Of a stretch of 8,004 nucleotides of DNA, positions 1 to 6,709 are shown piece after piece. The notes beneath the pieces are model-generated. The model did not search any database. It worked only from the letters and a program-made list of their open reading frames with translations, and had not been told where the DNA came from. The position numbers and the translations under genes are program-made. The stretch comes from an uncultured Chlorobiota bacterium (lineage in GTDB: Bacteria > Bacteroidota > Kapaibacteriia > OLB7). Location of the stretch: positions 1 through 8,004 of the forward strand of contig CAMLOB010000152.1 of the NCBI GenBank assembly GCA_946481475.1. Reading direction: 5' to 3'. The first letter of the stretch is position 1, and every line of letters begins with the position of its first letter.

Positions 1-1
1 C

Positions 2-1741
2 GCCTCCGCCGACAACCTCTGGGTCGCGCCCGGGCACGATCGAGAGCTCCGCCAGCGCGCTCCACGCATCTGCGTCCGGATCACCGGCGTAAAACCGGGA
101 ACGCTTGTCCTGAACGGTCTGAACTGCGCCGACATTATCGAGGTCTGCTGCGAGGAACGGATCGAGATCAAGCTTCCGGAATGCGAGCCGCAGCACAAGG
201 ACTGCTGTGACGGATTCAACATCGTCATGAATCAGTCCCGCGCAGTTGCCGCACAGAACGGATTCACCGGCGTGATCGGTCTTGTCGGGGCCGGTCCGGC
301 ACCGATCAAGAAGGTGACGGCCTCCCTTGTCTACGCCACGGTCAACGGCCAGCCGGCCTCCGGCTATGCGGTCAACGGACTGCTTCTGAATCCGTTCGGC
401 GTCGGCACGGTGACGCCTCCGGGATTCGGACAGGAGATCGTCTGGAACAATCCGGCAGGCGTCAACATGAACGGACCTTCCTTCTCGCTGAACTGGTTCC
501 GCTTCCCGCCGATGGCGCCGAATGCGAGAACCGACACGCTTCGCTTCTGCATCCGCTGGCAGTTCACCGACGCCGAATGCCGTACCTGCGACACCACCGT
601 CTGCTACACGGTCGTTCGTCGGAACTTCTTCAGCAACTTCGGCAGTACGGAGCGCGAGAAGGGAAGCGCGACGCAGGGAGGAGACGGATCGATCTCCGGC
701 TCGCTGACCGGCGCGAACTCCGGCACGATCTCGATGACGCTTCCGGAACTTCCGGAGAACGAGTTCGGCAAGGTGACCTTCACCGGGCTGACGGTTCAGG
801 CTTCGGATAACGTGATGATTACCAACGTCACGGATGCAGGTGGCCAGTACACCTTCGACGTCAACCACGGCGTGGCGATGGGAGACATCAACGCAACGGC
901 CGGCGGCACGATTGATCTGAACATCGAGTACGCCAATCTGAACAACCGGGCAAGCCTGGAGCACTTCCTGCTCCTCAGCTACGAGACCGATCTGCTGCCG
1001 GGTCAGCCGCTGGAAATTCCGGTGACCGTCACGCTCCGGCGCGGCGACGCCGTCGGCGGTGATCAGGTAACGGCGGTCAACGCCGAGGTGACCGGCAAGC
1101 TCGTCAAGACCTATGCGATCCACATCCGGAACGCGAACAAGTCCGAAGAGTCCCTCTCGGGCATTCGTCTGGTCGCTTCCGAAGGGATGGAATTCCTGGC
1201 CGTCGGTCCCACATCGGGATCGACCGAGGCGCTCCTCCGCTTCGGCATGAAGGGCGAGCGGGGTCGGGCATACATCAGCGAGGCGGCCGAGGGAACGGTA
1301 CGTCTGGAACCGGGAGCCGAGCGGAACCCGATCTACGTGACGGTCGCCAGCGACGGCGAGTACGCCCCGGTGATCGAGTACGTGACGCTGAACGGATCGG
1401 ACGAGGAGGTAAGCCGGGGCGTGCTGAACCTTGAGGAGATCTCCTCGGTCGGCCACGCCGGCGGATCACTCCACTCGATCAGTCAGATGGGTCAGGTATG
1501 GCCGAACCCGACGACCGGAACGGCCAGCGTCAACCTGCGGCTGACGCAGTCCGAAGAGGTGACGCTGGTGGTACGGAACGCAGCCGGCAGGGAAGTGGCC
1601 CGTCTGTTCGACGGCCAGAACCTGGAAGCCGGTTCGCACGTCGTCAGCTTTGAAGTAGCGGATCTGCCGAGCGGCACCTACTACTTCACGCTGCAGACGC
1701 CGAACGGAACGGAAACACGGACACTGACCGTGACGAAGTAA
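2..1741 (+). CDS. Secreted T9SS cargo protein with C-terminal sorting domain, 5'-partial
   Basis: The visible fragment is 579 residues. Reading in frame upstream of the first ATG (position 227) gives 75 more codons without a stop, back to the window edge, so 227 is an internal methionine and the gene starts outside. The first ~201 residues hold 11 cysteines (24, 42, 49, 50, 61, 68, 69, 183, 193, 196, 201), including two CC pairs; the remaining ~378 have none. The middle is Gly/Thr/Val/Asn-rich and looks like beta-sandwich modules, with no catalytic motif I recognise. The last ~81 residues (nt 1496-1738) match a type A T9SS sorting domain: VWPNPTTG at its start, a central NAAGREV turn, LPSGTYYF, and a final TLTVTK. 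By family knowledge such proteins cross the outer membrane through T9SS, lose this domain and become surface-anchored or released. The specific function is unknown; an adhesin or surface-structure role is only a guess. Confidence 0.88.
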   Translation, partial: ASADNLWVAPGHDRELRQRAPRICVRITGVKPGTLVLNGLNCADIIEVCCEERIEIKLPECEPQHKDCCDGFNIVMNQSRAVAAQNGFTGVIGLVGAGPAPIKKVTASLVYATVNGQPASGYAVNGLLLNPFGVGTVTPPGFGQEIVWNNPAGVNMNGPSFSLNWFRFPPMAPNARTDTLRFCIRWQFTDAECRTCDTTVCYTVVRRNFFSNFGSTEREKGSATQGGDGSISGSLTGANSGTISMTLPELPENEFGKVTFTGLTVQASDNVMITNVTDAGGQYTFDVNHGVAMGDINATAGGTIDLNIEYANLNNRASLEHFLLLSYETDLLPGQPLEIPVTVTLRRGDAVGGDQVTAVNAEVTGKLVKTYAIHIRNANKSEESLSGIRLVASEGMEFLAVGPTSGSTEALLRFGMKGERGRAYISEAAEGTVRLEPGAERNPIYVTVASDGEYAPVIEYVTLNGSDEEVSRGVLNLEEISSVGHAGGSLHSISQMGQVWPNPTTGTASVNLRLTQSEEVTLVVRNAAGREVARLFDGQNLEAGSHVVSFEVADLPSGTYYFTLQTPNGTETRTLTVTK

Positions 1742-1773
1742 GCGAATCTCCTCTTCCGGGGATTCCGAAACGG

Positions 1774-1812
1774 AACGCCCTTCTCCGCATGGCGGGGAAG
1801 GGCGTTGTTGTT
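1774..1812 (+). terminator. Intrinsic terminator behind the T9SS cargo gene
   Basis: A 15-base-pair stem with one G-T wobble (1774-1788 pairs with 1792-1806, AACGCCCTTC against GAAGGGCGTT at the base) closes a three-base ATG loop. It is followed by a T-rich run (GTTGTTT). It lies 32 bases after the stop codon. A smaller TTCCG-AAA-CGGAA hairpin (1763-1775) overlaps its left foot. This is the form of a rho-independent terminator for the + strand gene. Confidence 0.85.
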
Positions 1813-1962
1813 TATGGTTGATGGTTGAATAGTGGGTGGAGTAAGACGGAGATGAAGAGTTGAGGGTTGGATAGTTGATGGTTCAGGAGCTCGAGTCAGA
1901 GGGATTGATATCGGCGTGAGGAGATCGGCAGTTCGGGAGTTGAATAGTCAGATATTCGGATA
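1810..1962 (+). repeat. Degenerate 7-8 base GTTGAATA-type repeats, forward orientation
   Basis: Units of the type GTTGATG, GTTGAATA, GTTGGATA and GTTCAGG run in short blocks: 1810-1831 (three units), 1859-1887 (four units) and about 1931-1962 (GTTCGGGA, GTTGAATA, GTCAGATA, TTCGGATA). They are separated by less regular G/A-rich sequence. The units keep a GTT start and vary in the last bases and length. The array begins immediately after the terminator T-run of the cargo gene. The same unit appears inverted at 2147-2201. No function can be assigned from sequence alone. Confidence 0.6.
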
Positions 1963-2146
1963 AAAGGATCGTGAAGGGATCTGCGAAGCGATGTCGATTA
2001 CAGAGAGCCGAACCGCCACGGAGCAGCCCCTGCAGTTTGATAGAAAGGCTCCCGGATTTTTCTCCCCCACCTGAAGAGCCATCAGCCCGGCAGTCGAGGA
2101 AAGGAACCGTAGAGTCAACGGGAGGACAAGTGTCCGATCGATTCCA
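1963..2146. other. Intergenic stretch without recognisable gene
   Basis: This is the centre of the convergent intergenic region between the cargo gene and rnc. Short open frames exist on both strands (about 65 to 78 codons), but their products resemble no family I know. They run into the flanking repeats and have no convincing ribosome binding site. I see no tRNA, no long palindrome and no terminator here. It may be decayed sequence. Confidence 0.5.
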
Positions 2147-2201
2147 CGATCAACCATCCAACTATTGAACCATTCAACAATCAACTATTGAACTATTCAA
2201 C
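2147..2201 (-). repeat. Tandem octamer array behind rnc, inverted relative to 1810-1962
   Basis: Read on the minus strand from 2201, seven near-contiguous units follow each other: GTTGAATA, GTTCAATA, GTTGATT, GTTGAATG, GTTCAATA, GTTGGATG, GTTGATCG. An eighth, weaker unit (TGGAATCG) extends to 2139. Adjacent units create small inverted repeats, TTGAA-TAG-TTCAA and TTGAA-TGG-TTCAA. The array starts two bases after the rnc stop codon and points away from it, just as the forward array points away from the cargo gene. It is not a CRISPR: units are far too short and there are no spacers. Confidence 0.75.
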
Positions 2202-2203
2202 TC

Positions 2204-3046
2204 CTACTCTTCCTCCGGCTTCCCCGTCACCAGCACAAACCGGTCCACGCCGATGCGAGCCGCCTCCTGCTCCGCCTTCTTCTTGCTTCGTCCGGAACCG
2301 GAGCCGAGAACGACGCCGTTGACGTAGACCTCCACGGTAAAGAGACGCTCGTGGTCCGGCCCCTCTTCGTCGATCACCTCGTAGCGCGGGGCATCGTAGC
2401 CGTGCCCCTGGGCAAGTTCGAGAAGGGCACTCTTGTAGTTTTCGTCGACGCTCAGAATCTCCTCGAAAATTTCGGGTCGCAGGAGCGTTCGCGACAGGAA
2501 CTCCTTCACCGGACGGAGCTTCATGCCGCAATCGAGGTAGATGGCCGCGACGATCGCCTCGAACGCATCGGCCAGGATCGCCCGGTTCCCCTGTCTCAAC
2601 GACTGCTCGGCGGAGGTGTTCAGCATCACGAACGCTTCCAGATTCACCTCACGTGCTCCGAGGATCAGCGCCTTCTTGTTCACCAGTCTGCTCCGCAGTT
2701 TGGTCAGGTCTCCTTCCTCCACCTCCGTATAGTGACGGAACAGGAATTCCCCGATCAGCATGTTGAGAATGGAATCTCCGAGGAACTCCAGCCGCTCGTT
2801 GCTTCGCGTCTTCTCGTTGTCGGAAATCTGAAGATAACTGCGATGGGTCAGGGCCTGCACGAAACAGCGCCGATCCTTCACCTGATAGCCGATGGCCGCT
2901 TCCAGTTGCCGGAGCCGTTCGTCCGGAAGAAGCCGCTCATCCGCTTCGATCACCGGCAACCGGTCGGAAAACGGATCGCCGGTAAACTCTCCCTCCTTGC
3001 TGAAGAGTTTGCCGATCAACTGACGAAGACTTCCTGCTGCATTCAC
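2204..3046 (-). CDS. rnc: Ribonuclease III
   Basis: This 280-residue cytoplasmic endonuclease cleaves double-stranded RNA and matures rRNA precursors and structured mRNAs. The signature NERLEFLGDS sits at 83-92, giving E84, E87 and D91. The second metal-binding pair is D160 and E163 in ILADAFEAI. These correspond to E. coli E38, E41, D45, D114 and E117, so the active site is complete. A double-stranded RNA binding domain follows at about 203-271, with the conserved SGRSKKKAEQEAA segment at its end. The protein is longer than E. coli RNase III (226 aa) mainly through an N-terminal extension of ~45 residues, as seen in FCB-group homologues. The start is GTG at 3044-3046: an in-frame TAA lies five codons upstream and the next internal Met is at residue 96, inside the catalytic domain. 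No Shine-Dalgarno sequence is visible. It lies 37 bases behind fabF and is probably cotranscribed with it. Confidence 0.96.
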   Translation of the reverse strand: MNAAGSLRQLIGKLFSKEGEFTGDPFSDRLPVIEADERLLPDERLRQLEAAIGYQVKDRRCFVQALTHRSYLQISDNEKTRSNERLEFLGDSILNMLIGEFLFRHYTEVEEGDLTKLRSRLVNKKALILGAREVNLEAFVMLNTSAEQSLRQGNRAILADAFEAIVAAIYLDCGMKLRPVKEFLSRTLLRPEIFEEILSVDENYKSALLELAQGHGYDAPRYEVIDEEGPDHERLFTVEVYVNGVVLGSGSGRSKKKAEQEAARIGVDRFVLVTGKPEEE

Positions 3047-3083
3047 AATAGTCGATTGTTAATAGGCCGTGGTGACAGAGAGA

Positions 3084-4337
3084 TTATTCCTCGAACTTCC
3101 TGAAGCAGAGTGATGCATTATGTCCGCCGAAGCCGAACGTGTTGCTGATCGCATACCGGATATCGGCCTCGCGCGCCTTGTTCGGCACGAAATCGATGGT
3201 GATATCCGGATCGGGGTCCTCGTTGTTGATCGTCGGGTGAATGATGCCGTTCTGAAGCGACAGAATGGTGGCGATCGCTTCGATGGCTCCGGCCGCACCG
3301 AGCAGGTGACCGGTCATCGATTTCGTCGCGCTGATCAGCAGCTTCTGCGAATGGTCGCCGAAGAGGGAGCAGATCCCCTTCACCTCGGCAATATCTCCCA
3401 GCGGAGTCGACGTTCCGTGAACGTTGATGTAATCGATGTCGGTCGGTTCGATGCCGGCATCCCGGATCGACTGGGCCATCGAGCGATGGGCCCCTTCTCC
3501 TTCCGGGTGGGGAGCCGTCAGGTGATAGGCGTCGCCGGAAAGACCGATACCGACGATTTCGCCGAAGATCGTGGCTCCGCGATCCATCGCCCGCTCCAGC
3601 GTCTCCAGCACCACCACTCCACCCCCTTCTCCCAGCACAAATCCGTCACGCCCTTTGTCGTAGGGACGGCTGGCGGTCTGGGGGGAATCGTTCCGCGTGG
3701 AGAGGGCCTTCATCGAGTTGAATCCGCCGATCGCCATCGGCGTCACCACCGCCTCCGAACCTCCGGTGACCATCATATCGGCATCCCCCCGCTGGATCAG
3801 GATAAACGCGTCGGCGATTGCGTGCGAGCTGGTGGCGCAGGCCGAGGTTGTGGCATAGTTCGGACCGCGCAGATTGTAGCGCATCGAAATCTGTCCTGCG
3901 GCGATGTCGGCAATCAGCATCGGAATGAAGAACGGGCTGATCCGGCGGGGTCCGGCCTCCATATAGGCCTGGAACTGATGGTGGTAGGTCCACATCCCGC
4001 CGATACCGCTTCCGAAGACCACCCCGGCCCGGTCTGAAGGAATGGTATCCTCGGTCAGTCCGGCCATGGCCATCGCCTCGTCGGCCGCGGCCAGCGCATA
4101 CTGTGTGAAAAGATCGGTTCGTCCCACGGTCTTGCGGTCAAGTCGCCCCTCGGCATCAAAATTCTTGACCTCACACGCAAACTTCGTCGCATGTCCTTCC
4201 GGATCGAACCGCGTGATCATGTCCGCCCCGCTCTTTCCGGTAATCAGTCCGTTCCAGTACTCCTCGACAGTGTGACCGATCGGCGTCACTGCCCCCATAC
4301 CGGTGACAACCACCCTCCTGCGCCCAGTATTACTCAT
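3084..4337 (-). CDS. fabF: Beta-ketoacyl-ACP synthase II
   Basis: This 417-residue cytosolic condensing enzyme elongates acyl-ACP by decarboxylative condensation with malonyl-ACP. The thiolase fold opens with RRVVVTGMGAVTPIG (7-21). The nucleophile is Cys167 in TTSACATS; the catalytic histidines are His308 (NVHGTST) and His344 (SMTGH), with Lys339 in ATKS. The C-terminal glycine-rich FGFGGHNA (401-408) is intact. The Cys-His-His set and spacing match E. coli FabF (C163, H303, H340), which separates it from FabH-type Cys-His-Asn enzymes. FabB is less likely because this is the acpP-linked synthase and its length is that of FabF. The ATG at 4335-4337 gives the normal N-terminus, though no Shine-Dalgarno is visible ahead of it (the preceding bases are pyrimidine-rich). 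It is separated from acpP by 242 bases containing two large hairpins, so its transcription may be attenuated or start separately. Confidence 0.97.
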   Translation of the reverse strand: MSNTGRRRVVVTGMGAVTPIGHTVEEYWNGLITGKSGADMITRFDPEGHATKFACEVKNFDAEGRLDRKTVGRTDLFTQYALAAADEAMAMAGLTEDTIPSDRAGVVFGSGIGGMWTYHHQFQAYMEAGPRRISPFFIPMLIADIAAGQISMRYNLRGPNYATTSACATSSHAIADAFILIQRGDADMMVTGGSEAVVTPMAIGGFNSMKALSTRNDSPQTASRPYDKGRDGFVLGEGGGVVVLETLERAMDRGATIFGEIVGIGLSGDAYHLTAPHPEGEGAHRSMAQSIRDAGIEPTDIDYINVHGTSTPLGDIAEVKGICSLFGDHSQKLLISATKSMTGHLLGAAGAIEAIATILSLQNGIIHPTINNEDPDPDITIDFVPNKAREADIRYAISNTFGFGGHNASLCFRKFEE

Positions 4338-4463
4338 GATTGAGAAGAAATAAGAATGTTCCGTGCTCTGCAGACCTGTACCGCAGATGCGAACGGCTAT
4401 CGTTCATTTGTTAGGAAAAGCTCCCCCGATCCCCGAATGCTCCTTTGCCGGGAAAGTGAGAAA

Positions 4464-4505
4464 GCCCGGTCTGCGCGTCGTTTCTCGGACGACGACAGAC
4501 CGGGC
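4464..4505 (-). terminator. Terminator or attenuator hairpin between acpP and fabF
   Basis: A perfect 10-base-pair GC-rich outer stem (GCCCGGTCTG at 4464-4473 with CAGACCGGGC at 4496-4505) encloses a second stem (CGTCGT 4476-4481 with ACGACG 4489-4494) and a 7-base loop. Read on the minus strand it is followed by TTTCTCACTTT, an imperfect U-tract. It lies 74 bases behind acpP. The interrupted U-tract suggests partial rather than complete termination; that is inference. Confidence 0.65.
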
Positions 4506-4515
4506 AGCCCATAAT

Positions 4516-4563
4516 GCGATCATCGACACCCGATAACACTGCACAGGCATCGGGGATGATCGC
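4516..4563 (-). other. Second large stem-loop directly behind acpP
   Basis: A perfect 9-base inverted repeat (GCGATCATC 4516-4524, GATGATCGC 4555-4563) is stacked on a perfect 6-base one (CCCGAT 4529-4534, ATCGGG 4549-4554). There is a 4-base bulge on one side and a 14-base loop. It begins 16 bases after the acpP stop on the minus strand and has no T-run behind it. It is better read as a 3'-end stabilising structure, or one half of a tandem hairpin with 4464-4505, than as a terminator by itself. Confidence 0.6.
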
Positions 4564-4579
4564 CGGAAACCGACGTCGT

Positions 4580-4828
4580 TTATCCTTCGCCCCCGGCATT
4601 CGCCGAAAGATAGTTGACGGCATCGCCGACGGTCTGAATTTTTTCCGCCTCCTCGTCCTCGATCGTCACATCGAAGGTCTTCTCGAACTCCATGATCAGT
4701 TCGACCGTGTCGAGCGAATCGGCTCCGAGATCGTTGATAAACGATGCATTCTCGGTAACCTGTGATTCCTCGACGCCGAGTTTGTTAACGATGATTTCCT
4801 TGACTTTTGCCTCAATGTCTGCTGCCAT
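4580..4828 (-). CDS. acpP: Acyl carrier protein
   Basis: This 82-residue, strongly acidic four-helix protein carries growing fatty acyl chains as thioesters on a 4'-phosphopantetheine arm. The attachment site is Ser38 in [10 protein letters not shown], the canonical DSL motif. The helix-2 recognition surface ([15 protein letters not shown]) and the following acidic IEDEEAEKI segment are typical. Length is that of ordinary bacterial AcpP (77-82 aa). The ATG at 4826-4828 is supported by the best Shine-Dalgarno in the cluster, GGAG seven bases upstream. Unlike compact fab operons, it stands alone: 154 bases to fabG upstream and 242 to fabF downstream, each gap with strong inverted repeats. It may therefore be made as a separate, abundant transcript; this is inference. 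Confidence 0.97.
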   Translation of the reverse strand: MAADIEAKVKEIIVNKLGVEESQVTENASFINDLGADSLDTVELIMEFEKTFDVTIEDEEAEKIQTVGDAVNYLSANAGGEG

Positions 4829-4835
4829 TGATATT

Positions 4836-4839
4836 CTCC
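4836..4839 (-). promoter_or_regulatory. Ribosome binding site of acpP
   Basis: GGAG (within CCGGAG) on the minus strand, with a seven-base spacer to the acpP ATG. It is notable because fabF, fabD and rnc show no comparable site, which agrees with high ACP demand. Confidence 0.6.
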
Positions 4840-4899
4840 GGAATTATGAATTCTGTTTGATTCGAGTTATATGAATGAATTGAACGTTTTTTTGTCCGT

Positions 4900-4950
4900 A
4901 AACAAAATCATGCACTACGGGAGAACAATGTTTTCCTGTCCCGTACTGCA
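4900..4950 (-). terminator. Terminator-like hairpin between fabG and acpP
   Basis: A 12-base inverted repeat with a single central mismatch (4911-4922 with 4939-4950; TGCA plus TACGGGA arms) closes a 16-base loop. On the minus strand the stem is followed directly by TGATTTTGTTT. It starts 32 bases after the fabG stop and ends about 80 bases before the acpP start. Form and place fit an intrinsic terminator or attenuator for the fabH-fabD-fabG side. The AT-rich bases 4829-4910 behind it would be the natural place for an acpP promoter, but I found no convincing pair of promoter boxes. Confidence 0.6.
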
Positions 4951-4982
4951 CGTATGAACAGATTCCTCTCCCCCTTTCTGCC

Positions 4983-5753
4983 CTACACCATCGTCATGCC
5001 GCCGTCGACGGCCAGAACCTGACCCGTAATATACGAAGCATCCTCACTTGCCAGAAACGCAACGACCGAGGCGACCTCTTCCGGAGCTCCGATTCGTCCG
5101 AGAGCGATCTGCCCTCTGATCGCCTCCTGCTGCCCCTCGTTCAGCTTGCCGGTCATATCGGTCTCGATAAATCCGGGAGCGATACAATTGACAAGGATGT
5201 TGCGCGAGGCGACCTCACGGGCCATCGACTTGGTCATGCCGATCAGTCCGGCCTTCGAGGCCACATAGTTGGCCTGTCCCGGATTGCCGACCAGGCCGAC
5301 GACCGAAGCGATATTGATGATCCGTCCCCACCGCTCCTTCATCATTCCCCGCATCACCCCTTTCGACGTAAGGAAGGCACCGGTCAGATTGGTCCGCAGG
5401 ACGTTCTCGAAGTCCTCCCGGCTCATCCGCAGCACAAGCGTATCCTTTGTGATACCGGCATTGTTGACCAAAATATGAATTTTCCCCCACCGCGAAAGCG
5501 TCTCTTCGATCAGCTTCTCCACCTCCTCCTCGCTCCCCACATCGCACTTCACGGCCATGCTCCGCTCCTCACCGATCTCCTCGACAAGCCGGTTGGCCGC
5601 ATCGGCCGAGGAGTTATAGGTGAAGGCGACCTGCGCCCCTTCGGCGGCCAGTCGCCGGACAATGGCCACGCCGATACCGCGCGAGCCTCCGGTGACGACG
5701 GCGATTTTTCCTTCAAGACGTCCTGATGTTGCTGACGGCGTTTCGATACTCAT
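4983..5753 (-). CDS. fabG: 3-oxoacyl-ACP reductase (NADPH)
   Basis: This 256-residue short-chain dehydrogenase/reductase reduces 3-ketoacyl-ACP to (R)-3-hydroxyacyl-ACP, the first reductive step of each elongation cycle. The Rossmann nucleotide-binding motif TGGSRGIG is at 21-28, with NNAG at 97-100. The catalytic residues are Asn122, Ser150, Tyr163 and Lys167 (YVASK). The conserved IAPGFIETDMT (191-201) and the C-terminal VDGGMTM are present. It is about 12 residues longer at the N-terminus than E. coli FabG. The start is fixed by the neighbour: its ATG overlaps the fabD stop as ATGA (5750-5753), and AAGGAG lies inside the fabD 3' end, so translation is probably coupled to fabD. Many SDR enzymes look alike, but the fabD/acpP context makes FabG secure. 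Confidence 0.96.
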   Translation of the reverse strand: MSIETPSATSGRLEGKIAVVTGGSRGIGVAIVRRLAAEGAQVAFTYNSSADAANRLVEEIGEERSMAVKCDVGSEEEVEKLIEETLSRWGKIHILVNNAGITKDTLVLRMSREDFENVLRTNLTGAFLTSKGVMRGMMKERWGRIINIASVVGLVGNPGQANYVASKAGLIGMTKSMAREVASRNILVNCIAPGFIETDMTGKLNEGQQEAIRGQIALGRIGAPEEVASVVAFLASEDASYITGQVLAVDGGMTMV

Positions 5754-6688
5754 ACCTCTTTCTTTTCTCCTTCAGAGTGGTTGAACTCATTGATCTGCTC
5801 CAGTTTCCCCAGTCCGGACGCCTTTGCCTCGCGGGAGATCCTCCCGACAAGCTTCTGCAGGACGTTCCCGGGTCCAACCTCGATGAACTCCACAGCTCCA
5901 TCGGCAATCATCGTCTTGATCGTCTGCGTCCAGAGGACCGGAGCGGTCAACTGCTTCAGCAGCCCCTGGCGGATCGCGTCCGCATCGGTAACCGGTCGGG
6001 CCGAGACGTTCATGTAGACCGGAACGTCGGCGTCACGGATCGGCGCCTCGGAAAGAGCCTCGGCCAGCTTCTCCTCGGCCGGCTTCATCAGAGGGGAGTG
6101 AAAGGCTCCGGAGACGTTCAGTTCGGTGACCATTCGCGCCCCGGCCTCTTTGGCCGCGGCCATTGCCCGGGTCACCCCTTCCGGGGTTCCGCTGATCACC
6201 ACCTGCCCTTCCGAGTTGAAGTTGGCCGGAACAACCGTATCCCCTTCATCGGAGACCTGCCGGCAAATCTCCACCAGCACTCCGTCGTCCAGACCGATAA
6301 CGGCCCCCATCGTCCCGGGCCGGGCCGCTCCGGCATCGGCCATCGCCTCGGCACGCAGCTTCACCAGCATCAACGCATCGTCGAACCGCAGAGCGCCGGC
6401 AACGGCCAGAGCGGTATACTCCCCCAGAGAATGTCCGGCCATCATTCCCGGCTTCGGCTCCTCGATCGATTGATAGAGCGCATAGGCGTGAAGGAAGAGA
6501 GCCGGCTGTGCGTTCTGCGTGGCACGCAACTCCTCCTCCGGACCGTCGAACATGACCTCGGTCAGTCGATAGCCCAGCACATCGTTGGCACGGTCGAATA
6601 TATCGCGGATCGTCCCGCTCTCGCGATAGGCGTCAAGTCCCATCCCGACGAACTGCGATCCCTGTCCCGGAAAAAGAAAAGCCCGCAT
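5750..6688 (-). CDS. fabD: Malonyl-CoA:ACP transacylase
   Basis: This 312-residue cytosolic enzyme transfers malonate from CoA to the ACP phosphopantetheine, supplying the extender unit for FabH and FabF. The N-terminal FPGQGSQ (6-12) provides the oxyanion-hole glutamine. The nucleophile Ser87 is in GHSLGEY, Arg112 binds the malonyl carboxylate, and His197 in GAFHSPLM completes the dyad. The C-terminal EVGPGNVLQKLVGRI block is typical. Length matches the family (~309-312). The ATG at 6686-6688 begins directly with MRAFLFPGQG as in homologues. No Shine-Dalgarno is evident. Its last codons overlap the fabG start. Upstream it is cut off from fabH by 166 bases that hold a perfect palindrome, a hairpin and two direct repeats. 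Confidence 0.97.
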   Translation of the reverse strand: MRAFLFPGQGSQFVGMGLDAYRESGTIRDIFDRANDVLGYRLTEVMFDGPEEELRATQNAQPALFLHAYALYQSIEEPKPGMMAGHSLGEYTALAVAGALRFDDALMLVKLRAEAMADAGAARPGTMGAVIGLDDGVLVEICRQVSDEGDTVVPANFNSEGQVVISGTPEGVTRAMAAAKEAGARMVTELNVSGAFHSPLMKPAEEKLAEALSEAPIRDADVPVYMNVSARPVTDADAIRQGLLKQLTAPVLWTQTIKTMIADGAVEFIEVGPGNVLQKLVGRISREAKASGLGKLEQINEFNHSEGEKKEV

Positions 6689-6709
6689 GTCAATGAAAAG
6701 ATGAAAATG

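Noticed and set aside
1948..2184. Small overlapping frames on both strands in the convergent gap (78 codons minus, 65 codons plus)
   Set aside because: They extend into the octamer repeats, lack convincing ribosome binding sites and resemble no known protein. Chance frames are more likely.
1810..2201. Reading the inverted octamer arrays as terminal inverted repeats of a transposable element
   Set aside because: The arrays are internally tandem and degenerate rather than one defined terminal repeat. No transposase remnant lies between them and no target duplication is visible.
2139..2201. CRISPR array
   Set aside because: Units are 7-8 bases, contiguous and variable, with no spacers and no cas genes nearby.
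2351..3103. Open frame of 250 codons on the + strand, antisense to rnc
   Set aside because: RNase III on the minus strand is complete with all metal ligands; the antisense product has no motif.
3120..4037. Open frame of 305 codons on the + strand, antisense to fabF
   Set aside because: The minus strand encodes an intact FabF over the same bases; the + product is Arg/Gly/His-rich with no family resemblance.
4411..4623. 70-codon minus-strand frame spanning the acpP-fabF gap
   Set aside because: It overlaps the acpP 3' end in another frame and runs through two large hairpins, which explain the sequence better than coding.
4829..4910. Promoter for acpP in the AT-rich stretch (TATAAC at about 4866-4871, or TGATTTTG near 4903-4910 as a Bacteroidetes-type -7 box)
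   Set aside because: Neither box has a matching upstream element at the right distance. A promoter here is plausible from layout, but I cannot place it.
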